NCBI GenBank assembly: GCA_964468805.1
Contig: CAYXWM010000004.1
Span: 1 to 64,000 of the forward strand
DNA: 64,000 nt
Source: CAYXWM01 sp964468805
GTDB taxonomy: Bacteria; Bacillota; Clostridia; Lachnospirales; WRBF01
Direction: 5' to 3'
Position 1 is the stretch's first letter; each line of letters begins with the position of its first letter. The translations under genes were made by a program, and so were the position numbers. A model generated the notes under the pieces. That model was not told where the DNA came from. It searched no databases and was given only the letters and a program-made list of their open reading frames with translations. Positions 16,594-25,588 of the stretch are shown here, one piece after another.

Positions 16594-17997
16594 ATGTCTG
16601 ATAAAGGCAGAGGAAGTTGGGGAAGCAACTTTGGATTTTTAATGGCTGCAGTCGGCTCTGCTGTAGGACTTGGTAATCTATGGGGTTTCCCTTATAAGTT
16701 AGGAAAAAACGGCGGTTTTGCGTTTTTATTGGTCTACATTATATTTGTTGCAGTGGTTGGCGTCGTTGTTATTTTGGGCGAGCTTGCCATAGGACGCAAA
16801 ACTAAGTTAAGCCCTGTGGGGGCATATAAAGCTGTAAATAAAAGGTTCGTGTTTAACGGATGGCTGGGCGTTTTAGGCTCATTTATAATACTTTCCTTTT
16901 ACAGCGTTTTAGGTAGCTGGTCTATCAAATATTTCTTTACATATTGTATGGAAATGTTTGGGTCCGGATTTAACGGAATGAGCGGACCGGAATTTTTCGG
17001 TAGCTTTACTGCAGACCCTGTGCAGTCAATAATATACCAGTTGATTTTTATAGTTATAACCACAGCTATAGTTATTGTGGGTGTACAATCGGGTATTGAA
17101 AAGTTTTCCAAAATTATGATGCCCTGTTTGTTTATTATGCTTATTATAGTAATCATAAGAAGCGTAACCTTGCCGGGAGCTATGCAAGGTATAGAGTTTA
17201 TGTTTAAGCCGGATTTTTCTGTATTTTCCGATGTAAACTCCTCTTTTGAAGTAATAGCATCTGCCTTGGCGCAAATGTTCTTTTCTCTGTCACTGGGTAT
17301 GGGTACGATGGTCTGCTACGGCAGTTATCTAAACAAAAATACAAGTTTGGTTAAAAATTCAATATTAATACCGGTATTCGATACTCTTATTGCAATAATG
17401 GCAGGTCTGGCCATTATGCCGGCGGTTTTTGCAACAGGTATAGACCCTGCATCCGGTCCTTCTTTGTTATATATAACTCTGCACGGAGTATTTGAAAGTA
17501 TGCCGGGCGGCGTATTGTTTGGAGCTTTGTTTTACCTGCTGGTTGCAATAGCAGCGTTAACATCTTCAATATCTCTGTTGGAAGTTTCTACGTCTTATTT
17601 TGTGGACGAGAAAAAATGGAGCAGAAAGAAAGCTACTGCTATAGCAGCAATCGCTACCTTCGTGGTTGGTGTGCCTACGGCGTTAAGTTTCGGAGTTTTT
17701 GGAGACGTTAAACTAATGGCGTTAAACGGTCAAATGATGGGTATTCTGGACTGGATGGATTACATCGGCGAGTACTTGTTAATGACAGTGGGTGCCTTGG
17801 TAATGTGCGTATTAATCGGCTGGGTTGCAAAACCGAGTACCTTTATCTCTGAAATTGAACAAGACGGATATAATTTTAAATACAAAAGACTCTGGAGCTT
17901 TATGATAAAATTTGTAACGCCTGTATTGGTGTTTATTACATTTATGACTGCAACAGGTCTTCTTGATTCCATAACTGCTTTATTTACTAAAAAGTGA
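16594..17997 (+). CDS. Sodium-dependent transporter, neurotransmitter:sodium symporter (NSS) family
   Basis: The 467-residue polytopic protein has the NSS signature GSAVGLGNLWGFPYKLGKNG in TM1, with the unwound Gly region, and the cytoplasmic N-terminal RGSWGS motif. It has 11-12 helices, matching LeuT-fold bacterial NSS proteins, which import amino acids with Na+. AAGGAG precedes ATG 16594 and a terminator follows. Substrate cannot be told from sequence; no adjacent metabolic gene suggests one. Confidence 0.93.
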   Translation: MSDKGRGSWGSNFGFLMAAVGSAVGLGNLWGFPYKLGKNGGFAFLLVYIIFVAVVGVVVILGELAIGRKTKLSPVGAYKAVNKRFVFNGWLGVLGSFIILSFYSVLGSWSIKYFFTYCMEMFGSGFNGMSGPEFFGSFTADPVQSIIYQLIFIVITTAIVIVGVQSGIEKFSKIMMPCLFIMLIIVIIRSVTLPGAMQGIEFMFKPDFSVFSDVNSSFEVIASALAQMFFSLSLGMGTMVCYGSYLNKNTSLVKNSILIPVFDTLIAIMAGLAIMPAVFATGIDPASGPSLLYITLHGVFESMPGGVLFGALFYLLVAIAALTSSISLLEVSTSYFVDEKKWSRKKATAIAAIATFVVGVPTALSFGVFGDVKLMALNGQMMGILDWMDYIGEYLLMTVGALVMCVLIGWVAKPSTFISEIEQDGYNFKYKRLWSFMIKFVTPVLVFITFMTATGLLDSITALFTKK

Positions 17998-18015
17998 TTT
18001 TGCTGAAATAATAAA

Positions 18016-18060
18016 AAAAGCCCATATTTACAGTTTTCGGCTGTTAGTATGGGCTTTCTT
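18016..18060 (+). terminator. Rho-independent terminator of the NSS gene
   Basis: AAAGCCCATA pairs with TATGGGCTTT around a nested small stem; TTTCTT follows. Confidence 0.85.
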
Positions 18061-18319
18061 TATGTATTTATATAAATTTTCTCTATGGAATTTGGAAAGG
18101 ATAAGGTTGATTAAAGGGTTGTTTAGCGGTTTAAGTTAACAGTACAAAAATCAATTACCTTAATCCATGAAGCGTTGGCTGAATTAGTTTATTAAGGTTA
18201 AACTACTATATAGAATAAAATATTTATTGGATAAATATAAATTTGTTTGATATAATTCCTCTTGTCGGATAAGTTAGTTTTATTAAAATAAACCACTATA
18301 ATATAAAGGAGATAAAAAT

Positions 18320-18838
18320 ATGTCAAATCCCATTGTAACAATCGAGGTTGAAAATTACGGAACAATTAAGCTTGAGCTTTATCCGGAAATTGCACCAAAC
18401 ACTGTTAACAATTTTATTTCACTGGTTAATAAGGGCTATTATGACGGATTAACCTTTCACAGAATCATTAACGGCTTTATGATTCAAGGAGGCTGTCCTT
18501 TGGGAACCGGTACAGGCAACCCCGGCTACAGCATTCCCGGTGAATTTAACTTAAACAACTTTAGCAACGACTTAAAACACGACGAGGGCGTTATTTCTAT
18601 GGCAAGAGCACAAAACCCCAACTCTGCCGGCTCACAATTTTTCATAATGCACCAAAAATCACCTCATCTGGACGGACAATATGCCGCCTTCGGAAAAACT
18701 ACAGAGGGTATGGATGTGGTTAATAAAATTGCAGAAACCGAAACTGATTATAGTGACAAACCGGTAACCCCTGCTGTTATTACAAAAATGACCGTTGAAA
18801 CCTTCGGAGTGGAATATCCCGAACCGGAAAAGATGTAA
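18320..18838 (+). CDS. ppiB: Peptidyl-prolyl cis-trans isomerase, cyclophilin type
   Basis: The 172-residue cytosolic cyclophilin catalyses proline cis-trans isomerisation during protein folding. Visible hallmarks are FHRIINGFMIQGG (catalytic Arg in HR), the MARAQNPNSAGSQFFI block and the LDGQYAAFGKTTEGMDVV block. There is no signal peptide. The gene is monocistronic, with an AAAGGAGA ribosome-binding site and a shared terminator with the convergent VWA gene. Confidence 0.95.
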   Translation: MSNPIVTIEVENYGTIKLELYPEIAPNTVNNFISLVNKGYYDGLTFHRIINGFMIQGGCPLGTGTGNPGYSIPGEFNLNNFSNDLKHDEGVISMARAQNPNSAGSQFFIMHQKSPHLDGQYAAFGKTTEGMDVVNKIAETETDYSDKPVTPAVITKMTVETFGVEYPEPEKM

Positions 18839-18860
18839 GTTAGTATAATATAGGATAACA

Positions 18861-18895
18861 AACGAGCCATGGATTAATCTCCATGGCTCGTTTTG
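18861..18895. terminator. Bidirectional terminator between ppiB and the VWA gene
   Basis: AACGAGCCATGG pairs perfectly with CCATGGCTCGTT and has a T-run on the + side and A-rich sequence upstream. Confidence 0.85.
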
Positions 18896-18902
18896 TGTCA
18901 TA

Positions 18903-20975
18903 TCAGTATGTCTTACCGATAACCGTTAATTTTTTTAAATTAATGGGTAACCAATTTCCGTTGGGTTGTTTCCTACAGGTATAAGTATTCTCGAAACTTT
19001 TAACATGTATAGGTTCATCGTAATTTTGTATTTGATAGGTCTCCCTGACAACCACATCACAAAGATCCGTACCCACGTAATCCTTGGATATAACCTCGAA
19101 GGACAGAAGTTGTTCTGTTACTTTCTTTGTTTCAACATATTTCTTTTGAGTAGTATAAAGCTCGCTTCCTGCCTCTATATAATCCTGTAAATAAGAGAAG
19201 TTATTGGCATTGATAGCCTTAACAAACCCACGAAGATAATTGGAAATTGCCAAGTCTATGCCCGTAATCCCTGCCCCGGTATTATCCATACCGAAAATAA
19301 GCCTTGGCTGATATTGATAACTGGTGTTGCCGCCGTAATTATTGGCTTGATACTCTAATATAATGTCTCTTGTTGAGTCATCATCGGGATTTTCTATTGT
19401 GTATTCCAAAACATAAAGTTCTTTTTGTTCACGATAAATAGAATCGTATATTTCCCTTAAATTATAAAGGTCGTTAATATTTCTATAGAATCCGCCTGTG
19501 GATTGAGCTATTTCTCGCAAAGACCATTCTTCAACATCCGAACCAACCCCAACAATAAATATGGGTATCTGATAACGTTTGGCTATATCTATAACGGATT
19601 CTTTAGTATTATAACTTATGTTATCCTGTCCGTCGGTAAAGGCTATGATGCACTTTGCTCCTTCTTGTAAAACTGTTCTGTTTACTGCGGTATACAAAGC
19701 ATCGTATAGGCAGGTAAGACCGGAAGTACTCAAGCCGGCAGCAGACCTTGCAATCTCATCCTTATCATTAGTAAAATCCACAACAGAATAAACTTGGTCG
19801 CTAAAGGCTAAAAGCTCTAATTTGTCTCCGGCATTAAACTGCATTGTTTTTGCAAAACCGATGATGGTGCTTTTGGCTGCTTCCAACATTTCGTAGGACA
19901 TACTGCCGCTGACGTCGGCTACAAGATCAATGTTTAAGCTTTCCTTTTCATTTAGCTGTACTACCTCGCTGATTTTACGGCTTATGTACTCGCCGGTGAT
20001 TTTATCAAATTCTCCCAAATAGAAAAAGTCCTTTATTAAATCCTTGGGGCTTGTATCATTGTTTTTGTCATTTGCCTGAAAATAAAGCTTAATCTTGGGG
20101 TAATTGTATGTGTCCACCTGTTTTACGGTCAGTTCCAAGTTATCCAAGGGTGCCGGAACAAAACTTCCTTTTCCCACGATACTGCGATTGTTTATAACCG
20201 CCTCCACATTAAAAGGCACATCAACCTTGCCTCTTTCCTCAGATTGGGTTTCAAAGGCAATCTCATAATGTAAATCCTTAATTTCATCTACATACAGGGG
20301 TTCTGATTTTACACCGCTTTCGTCAATTCCAAGCTTATCTAAATTAAAAGTCAGCACAGGACTATTATTAACTTCTTTAAACGAAAACTGAACCAAGATT
20401 TGGGGATACGATTCAGAATTAACACTATCAACAGTCAGCTCCCATTTTGGAAGCTTTGGAGATCGGAAGCTGAAATTGCCTTCAACGACTTTTTTATCTC
20501 CGTCAGAGATACTGATTTTAAAAGGAACGGTCTTTTCGTCATAATCTTCAAATTGAGTTATATATGTAATTTTGTATTTTGTATCATCTATCCTACTAAT
20601 TTCCTTTAAATCAGAGGTTTTATCATCTTCTGTAATTTCTATATCTTCTGTCTGCAGTTTTTCAGCCAAATTCTTGCTTAACTCCAATTCAAAAGAAACC
20701 TCCGGAAAATATTGAGTATTAAATTCACCTACATTTATTTTCTCCGTGAACATAAATGCCGCAAAATATACGCCCACACCAATTAAAGAAAGAAGCACTG
20801 CTCCCAACACCCCAAAAAGTATATACGGTTTTCGTGATTTCTCTTTCTCTTTCTCTTTATTTTCCTGCACGGGTTCCGCAGGAGCAACCTCCGTGGTATC
20901 TTTAAGACTTTCACCGCACTTACTGCAAAATTTTGCGTCGAGTTTATTTTCACTGCCGCAATTAGAACAAAACAT
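18903..20975 (-). CDS. Membrane VWA-domain protein with N-terminal zinc ribbon and TcaA-like C-terminal domain
   Basis: The 690-residue protein opens with a zinc ribbon (Cys3, Cys6, Cys17, Cys20), then a Glu/Lys-rich linker and one transmembrane helix (about 51-73). Two or three beta domains (about 80-330) are followed by a VWA domain (about 348-520) with an intact MIDAS DVSGSMS, conserved Thr and FTDGQDN. The C-terminal region (about 575-690) resembles the NTF2-like end domain of TcaA-type proteins. With the zinc ribbon inside and VWA outside the cell, it may couple surface binding or wall stress to cytoplasmic partners. It has no operon partner. Confidence 0.82.
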   Translation of the reverse strand: MFCSNCGSENKLDAKFCSKCGESLKDTTEVAPAEPVQENKEKEKEKSRKPYILFGVLGAVLLSLIGVGVYFAAFMFTEKINVGEFNTQYFPEVSFELELSKNLAEKLQTEDIEITEDDKTSDLKEISRIDDTKYKITYITQFEDYDEKTVPFKISISDGDKKVVEGNFSFRSPKLPKWELTVDSVNSESYPQILVQFSFKEVNNSPVLTFNLDKLGIDESGVKSEPLYVDEIKDLHYEIAFETQSEERGKVDVPFNVEAVINNRSIVGKGSFVPAPLDNLELTVKQVDTYNYPKIKLYFQANDKNNDTSPKDLIKDFFYLGEFDKITGEYISRKISEVVQLNEKESLNIDLVADVSGSMSYEMLEAAKSTIIGFAKTMQFNAGDKLELLAFSDQVYSVVDFTNDKDEIARSAAGLSTSGLTCLYDALYTAVNRTVLQEGAKCIIAFTDGQDNISYNTKESVIDIAKRYQIPIFIVGVGSDVEEWSLREIAQSTGGFYRNINDLYNLREIYDSIYREQKELYVLEYTIENPDDDSTRDIILEYQANNYGGNTSYQYQPRLIFGMDNTGAGITGIDLAISNYLRGFVKAINANNFSYLQDYIEAGSELYTTQKKYVETKKVTEQLLSFEVISKDYVGTDLCDVVVRETYQIQNYDEPIHVKSFENTYTCRKQPNGNWLPINLKKLTVIGKTY

Positions 20976-20998
20976 AAATCACACTCCTAAATAAGGTT

Positions 20999-21031
20999 AA
21001 GGTTTATACTTATACTGATTCCTTATGCAAC
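20999..21031. repeat. Repeat family C, partial copy
   Basis: TTATACTTATACTGATTCCTTATGCAACTAAGTTTAA shows the family core ATTCCTTATGCAA-TTAAGT with substitutions. It lies upstream of the VWA gene start on the minus strand. Confidence 0.4.
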
Positions 21032-21221
21032 TAAGTTTAAGCATTTCCTTAGGTAAATTTGAATACGAACCATGACTTAGCTAACGGTTTGGTAATTTAA
21101 AACAACTGTTTGTTAATAATTTTGCATTTTATCATAATCGATGACAATATTCAACATATACAAAGAAGTGATTAATAAAATCTTTTATTTAAGCATGTTG
21201 AAGCCTTATGAGTAAACCTGT

Positions 21222-21250
21222 TTGAAAAAAGCAGTGATATATGTTAAAAT
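21222..21250 (+). promoter_or_regulatory. Sigma-A-type promoter for the aldo-keto reductase gene
   Basis: TTGAAA (21222-21227), a 17-bp spacer and TAAAAT (21245-21250) lie 74 bp before the start codon. Confidence 0.6.
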
Positions 21251-21323
21251 GAACCATAGGTATACCATAAAATTTTAGAATCAGCGTATTGAACATAATT
21301 CGAACACGAGAGGAAAATACCAC

Positions 21324-22142
21324 ATGACAATTAAAAGTTATACTTTGGCAAACGGAGTAGAAATTCCGGCTTTAGGATATGGAACTTACAAGGTGGAAGA
21401 TGGAAATCAGGCCGTTGAATCTGTAAAGACGGCTCTGGCTACGGGTTATCGCCATATTGATACTGCGTCATTCTATGGAAATGAAGAAAGCATAGGAGAG
21501 GCTGTCAGACAAAGCGGAATACCCCGTAATGAAGTGTTTGTGGTAAGCAAGGTTTGGAATACGGAACAGGGCTACGAAAAAACCATAAACTCCTTTGAGA
21601 CTTCCCTGAAAAAGATGAAATTTGATTACCTTGATTTGTTCCTTGTTCATTGGCCCAAGGAAATCAGCGGAGAAACTTGGAGAGCCTTGGAGAAGCTTTA
21701 CAGAGAAGGAAAAATTCGAGCTATAGGTGTTTCCAACTTCATGGTTCATCACTTGGAAAACTTATTAAAAACAGCCGAAATCATGCCTATGGTAAATCAG
21801 ATTGAATTTCACCCTCAACTAATGCAAAAAGGTGTTTTGGATTATTGTAAGGAAAAGAATATTATAGTTGAGGCTTGGGCTCCGTTAATGCGAGGCAGAA
21901 TATTTGACATACCGCTGTTAAAAGAACTGTCGGAAAAATACAATCGCACAATTTCCCAAATAGTTTTAAGGTGGGATTTGCAAATGGGCGTTGTAACTTT
22001 GCCCAAAACGGTTAACCCAAACAGGATAGCAGAAAACATGAATATTTTCGACTTTGAACTGTCTCAAGAAGATATGCAAAAAATTTGTGATTTAAATACT
22101 GAAGAAAGAATAGGTGCCGATCCGGATAAAATTGATTTTTAG
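21324..22142 (+). CDS. Aldo/keto reductase
   Basis: The 272-residue NADPH-dependent oxidoreductase (TIM barrel) has the AKR motifs GYRHIDTASFYGNEESIGEA (catalytic Asp and Tyr), FVVSKVWN (Lys), LVHWP (His) and the cofactor loop near LPKTVNPNRIAENM. Length fits the AKR5-like 2,5-diketogluconate/methylglyoxal reductase group. The physiological carbonyl substrate is unknown. A metallo-hydrolase gene follows after 26 bp and is probably co-transcribed. Confidence 0.94.
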   Translation: MTIKSYTLANGVEIPALGYGTYKVEDGNQAVESVKTALATGYRHIDTASFYGNEESIGEAVRQSGIPRNEVFVVSKVWNTEQGYEKTINSFETSLKKMKFDYLDLFLVHWPKEISGETWRALEKLYREGKIRAIGVSNFMVHHLENLLKTAEIMPMVNQIEFHPQLMQKGVLDYCKEKNIIVEAWAPLMRGRIFDIPLLKELSEKYNRTISQIVLRWDLQMGVVTLPKTVNPNRIAENMNIFDFELSQEDMQKICDLNTEERIGADPDKIDF

Positions 22143-22168
22143 TTGATTGAAATGGGGGTAATTTCTTT

Positions 22169-23020
22169 ATGGTTGAGATACTGTCTGTAATTGATAATTT
22201 AAGCTGTTCGCCCAATTATCATGCGGAACACGGATTGTCCTTGCATATAAAGCAAAATGAAGACTGTTATTTGCTGGATACAGGGGCATCCGAAAAGTTT
22301 ATGGAAAACGCGGGAAAAATGGGCGTTGATTTGAAAGGTTTAAAAGCCGTTTTTATTTCTCATAACCACTATGATCATATGGGCGGTCTTTCTCACTTAT
22401 TGGAGCATAATAAGGAAGTAAAGGTTTATATTAAAAACTCTGCTAAAAGTGAGTTTTATTATAAAGTCTTTTGCTTTAAAAAGAACGTGGGTGACCAAAA
22501 GGGTACGCTTGAAAAGTATGCTGACAGATTTGTGTTTTTTGAGGATGATTTGAGTATTACAGACTCTTTTAAATTGCTTTCAAACAACGTTGTCAATGAA
22601 TATTATTCTTGTAAAGATAAGAAGCTTTTGGAAAAACAGGCAGGGCACTTCGTCCCCGACCGGTTTAATCATGAATTGTTTGCAGTTATTGAAGAAAACA
22701 AGGAATTAATCGTAGTAAGCAGTTGCAGTCACAGCGGTATTGTAAATATCCTTGATACGGTAAAAGAAAAATATCAGGATAAGCCCATTTCACATTTAAT
22801 CGGCGGATTTCATTTAGCCGGAATAGGTTTAAACGGAAAACCTTCAAAATTAAACTGCTCGGAAGATTACATAAAAGAGGTCTGCCAAATTCTTTCGGAA
22901 CGTTGCAAACAAGTTTATACTTGCCATTGTACCGGAACCATGGCTTATAATATTATGAAAAGAGAGATGGGAGACGGTATTTCTTATCTTGATGCAGGAA
23001 CGAGAATAATAATTAATTGA
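22169..23020 (+). CDS. MBL-fold metallo-hydrolase (dihydropterin phosphate synthase-like group)
   Basis: The 283-residue protein has the metallo-beta-lactamase motif HNHYDH (HxHxDH), an acidic LDTGAS strand before it, further metal ligands in SCSHSGIVNI and GGFHLAG, and CHCTG near the end. This arrangement matches the group annotated as 7,8-dihydropterin-6-yl-methyl-4-(beta-D-ribofuranosyl)aminobenzene 5'-phosphate synthase in archaea, but in bacteria the substrate is unknown. Gene order with the aldo-keto reductase suggests a small two-gene operon. Confidence 0.88.
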   Translation: MVEILSVIDNLSCSPNYHAEHGLSLHIKQNEDCYLLDTGASEKFMENAGKMGVDLKGLKAVFISHNHYDHMGGLSHLLEHNKEVKVYIKNSAKSEFYYKVFCFKKNVGDQKGTLEKYADRFVFFEDDLSITDSFKLLSNNVVNEYYSCKDKKLLEKQAGHFVPDRFNHELFAVIEENKELIVVSSCSHSGIVNILDTVKEKYQDKPISHLIGGFHLAGIGLNGKPSKLNCSEDYIKEVCQILSERCKQVYTCHCTGTMAYNIMKREMGDGISYLDAGTRIIIN

Positions 23021-23130
23021 TAATATTAGACAAAACCCGGAAACTTTGCTATAGTATTGGAATCTATGAATCATCAACCCATGAGTATTTTATAAATATC
23101 TCTGATGAGTTCGTTGACAGATAATTTTTT

Positions 23131-23232
23131 ACTGATTCCATATAAGATGAGGGACAAAAATAATTGTTTTTCCTTGAGCCGTTGGAACAAATCAATTATT
23201 TTTGTCCTCTGTTTAAAATGGAATAAGTATAC
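23131..23232 (+). repeat. Repeat family A (MITE-like), copy 1
   Basis: Starts ACTGATTCCATATAAG and ends AAAATGGAATAAGTATAC. Internal inverted arms are GGACAAAAATAATTG and CAATTATTTTTGTCC around a loop containing the GAGCCGTTGGAA core. Its right end lies only 8 bp from the ribosome-binding site of the following gene. Confidence 0.85.
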
Positions 23233-23251
23233 ATAATTCAGGAGAGTGACT

Positions 23252-23581
23252 ATGAGACATAATGTGGATTTAAGACCTAACGAAACAATTATTGAAGTAA
23301 CAAAAGGTGACTTATGGGTAGGATGGTCATTTGCTTCCAAACAAAACCGGGGCAGATACACATTTACAGATCAAAGAGTAATTTTCACCCCGACACAGTT
23401 ATTGGCTATGGGAAGCGATATAGAATTTAACTACAGTGACGTAGAAAGCTTAGAAAAATGCTCCATAGGTCCGTTTTTACCTTTTGGAGTCAAAGTGATA
23501 ACAAAACAAGGTGAAAAGTATAAATTGTCACTTATGAAAAGAGATAAATGGATTAAAATTATAAACGACAGGATGTCTTAA
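23252..23581 (+). CDS. Small bPH/GRAM-like domain protein
   Basis: ATG 23252 is preferred over GTG 23246 because GGAGAG sits correctly. The 109-residue soluble protein has a beta-rich pattern (GRYTFTDQRVIFTPTQLL, FNYSDVESLEKC, GPFLPFGVKVIT) seen in bacterial PH/GRAM-like domains, where a short turn TDxRVIF is characteristic. Such domains are mostly of unknown function and act in the cytoplasm. The gene has its own terminator. Family A repeat copy 1 forms its immediate upstream region. Confidence 0.7.
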   Translation: MRHNVDLRPNETIIEVTKGDLWVGWSFASKQNRGRYTFTDQRVIFTPTQLLAMGSDIEFNYSDVESLEKCSIGPFLPFGVKVITKQGEKYKLSLMKRDKWIKIINDRMS

Positions 23582-23611
23582 TAACCTCAAAGAAAATATT
23601 ATAATACGCTG

Positions 23612-23646
23612 AAAGTCCCGGAATTTAAAATTTCGGGATTTTTTTA
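23612..23646 (+). terminator. Rho-independent terminator
   Basis: AAGTCCCGGAATTT pairs with AAATTTCGGGATTT followed by a T-run. Confidence 0.85.
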
Positions 23647-23814
23647 TTTCGGTAATTCCCCGGTCGCGATCCTACTATCAGCAAAATGATGTTTTATTAA
23701 TATAACCTTATAGAATAATAGCAAAAATTACCGGATTTATATTGTTATAACATTAATAATATGATAATATTGTATTAGACAAGAATAGTATGGGGGTGGT
23801 GTTGTGATAAATCA

Positions 23815-23868
23815 ATGAAAAGAAAAAAGATTTTGCAAGACACCGCGACTAACTTGTTTCCTACATAA
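23815..23868 (+). pseudogene. Possible truncated TetR-type HTH start
   Basis: A GGGGGTGG ribosome-binding site precedes ATG 23815. Seventeen codons (MKRKKILQDTATNLFPT) read like the first helix of a TetR regulator (xxRKKILxxAxxLF), then end at TAA exactly where family C repeat DNA begins. This fits truncation of a regulator gene by repeat insertion, but it is short and could be chance. Confidence 0.3.
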
Positions 23869-23879
23869 TTTCAGCGGTT

Positions 23880-23996
23880 ATACTTAATTTCGAGTTAAGT
23901 AGTAACAAAAGCGTATATTTATAAAAACACAAGAGCGAACTGTTTACGAAGAATAGCTTTTATTACTATTCCTTATGCAATTAAGTATATAAACTT
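23880..23996 (-). repeat. Repeat family C, long copy
   Basis: The + strand reads GAGCGAACTGTTTACGAAGA and CTATTCCTTATGCAATTAAG, which is close to the reverse complement of the copy at 42550-42680. It lies between the possible truncated TetR start and the lipoprotein gene at 24045. Confidence 0.7.
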
Positions 23997-24044
23997 ATTT
24001 GAATCTGAAAAAAAGCCGTGAAAAACGGCGGATAGGAGATATGT

Positions 24045-25502
24045 ATGAGAAAAATAATATCAGGTTTGTTGATTTTAGTTTTATGTACTGCTTTTTTGAG
24101 CGGTTGCAGTAAGGAAGAGATAAATTATCTTAATCTTACACGAGAGATGTCTGCCTTGGAATCCGCACAGGATGTAGGAAGGCTTGACATTGAATTAGGT
24201 GAGGCTTGGGTAAGGGAAAAAGTAAAATTGTCGGTTGATTATCGTATGAATATGGCTGTAGATTACTTTGATTTGAATTTGGCGGTTACATATAACGGAA
24301 CAAAAGCCGGTAATATTGATGTTATTTATGATTTCCAAAAAACAGATTCAATTTATATATCAGCAAAAGGCGTTTTAGACCTTATCCCATTATACGAAAA
24401 GCTGGGCTTTAGAGTATCCAAGGATGTAAAAGAGGCTCTTAAAGACAAAGACTATATTGTAGTTGATATGAGTGCAAATGATAACCAAGATTTTGTGGAT
24501 TACAAACGAAACTTTAAAAACAGAAGCCAAGTCTCCAAATATTTATATGATTTCTTGGAAATGGCATTTGGGCAATTCAGCACGGGTGTTGTTTCCGAGA
24601 AAGACGGTGAATATAAAATATCTTTAAACAATCAACAGATTTATGAGTTGTTTAAAAACACCGTGAATTATATTTCTCAAGACCCCGAACGTTTTTACAG
24701 CCAATTCTTAAAATTTATCAAAAAGACCTATTTATATCCTCAAAATATAATAGACGCACTTGAGGCACAGGACAAAGCATTTCGGTATAACATGAACACT
24801 TTAAACCAATCCCTGGAGCAAAGCGAACCTTATACATTAGAATACTTATCTATGCTTGAGGGAACCAAGTTTGAATCCTCACTTAAAAAGGAATCCGGAA
24901 AATATGTTCAGACTACGAATTTTGTCTTAAAATATTCCAATGATGTCGTCCTTAAATTAACCGATAAAAATACCATGACCCCGGGTAAGGTTACCCCTAA
25001 GGAAATCACCGGAAACTTCTTTGATTACAATGAGCTTCTTGAAATAATGTATCACAAAGGCAAGTTCGAAAGTATGGATATTTACTTGAATCGTTCAGAA
25101 CCGGAAGGCACCCCGTATGTGCATGCTTCTTATGAGAATGGCTATGATGGTGGCTATGTAGATTACTTTAATTCTGATAACAGTCTGTATGTCAGTCTGC
25201 CTTCAATCTGTAGACTCATGGGTGAGGAAGTTGAATTGGATGAGGAGAACAAAACAGCACACTTTACCGTAAACGATGCTAAGATCCAAATGCCGGTCAT
25301 TATGAAAGACGGCAATGCTTTTGTGAAATTAAGGGATTTTGAAAAGCTGGGGTATACTGTTGACTATCATGTGAAATATAGAGCGAAACATGAAGAGGAA
25401 TATGAAGAGGACTATGACGAGGACTATGAAGCGGACTATGACGAGGACTATGAAGCGGACTATTACGAGGAATACGCTATCGTTACTGTTTACAAATCCT
25501 AA
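24045..25502 (+). CDS. Lipoprotein with stalk-type C-terminal domain and acidic-tyrosine repeat insert
   Basis: The 485-residue product has a lipobox (LSGC, Cys21), so it is probably anchored outside the membrane. Residues about 30-330 form an uncharacterised alpha/beta region. Residues about 350-485 resemble a copper-amine-oxidase N-terminal-like stalk domain (YVSLPSICRLMGEEVELDEE, VIMKDGNAFVKLRDFEKLGY). Within its last beta hairpin sits an insert of roughly 26 residues made of DYEADYDEDYE-type repeats, encoded by near-identical 30-bp DNA units. The terminal strand AIVTVYKS resumes after the insert. Function unknown; calcium or cation binding by the insert is a guess. Confidence 0.78.
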   Translation: MRKIISGLLILVLCTAFLSGCSKEEINYLNLTREMSALESAQDVGRLDIELGEAWVREKVKLSVDYRMNMAVDYFDLNLAVTYNGTKAGNIDVIYDFQKTDSIYISAKGVLDLIPLYEKLGFRVSKDVKEALKDKDYIVVDMSANDNQDFVDYKRNFKNRSQVSKYLYDFLEMAFGQFSTGVVSEKDGEYKISLNNQQIYELFKNTVNYISQDPERFYSQFLKFIKKTYLYPQNIIDALEAQDKAFRYNMNTLNQSLEQSEPYTLEYLSMLEGTKFESSLKKESGKYVQTTNFVLKYSNDVVLKLTDKNTMTPGKVTPKEITGNFFDYNELLEIMYHKGKFESMDIYLNRSEPEGTPYVHASYENGYDGGYVDYFNSDNSLYVSLPSICRLMGEEVELDEENKTAHFTVNDAKIQMPVIMKDGNAFVKLRDFEKLGYTVDYHVKYRAKHEEEYEEDYDEDYEADYDEDYEADYYEEYAIVTVYKS

Positions 25503-25513
25503 TTCCCATTAAA

Positions 25514-25552
25514 AAAATGCAGCCCCGGATTAACCACGGGCTGCATTTTTTT
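25514..25552 (+). terminator. Rho-independent terminator
   Basis: AAATGCAGCCCCGG pairs with CCACGGGCTGCATTT and is followed by TTTT. Confidence 0.9.
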
Positions 25553-25588
25553 ACGGCAGAAATACTAACAAATGTTCGCATATATTTC

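Noticed and set aside
23074..23361. Minus-strand frame across repeat copy 1 and the bPH gene.
   Set aside because: Spans an inverted repeat and lies antisense to a better-supported gene.
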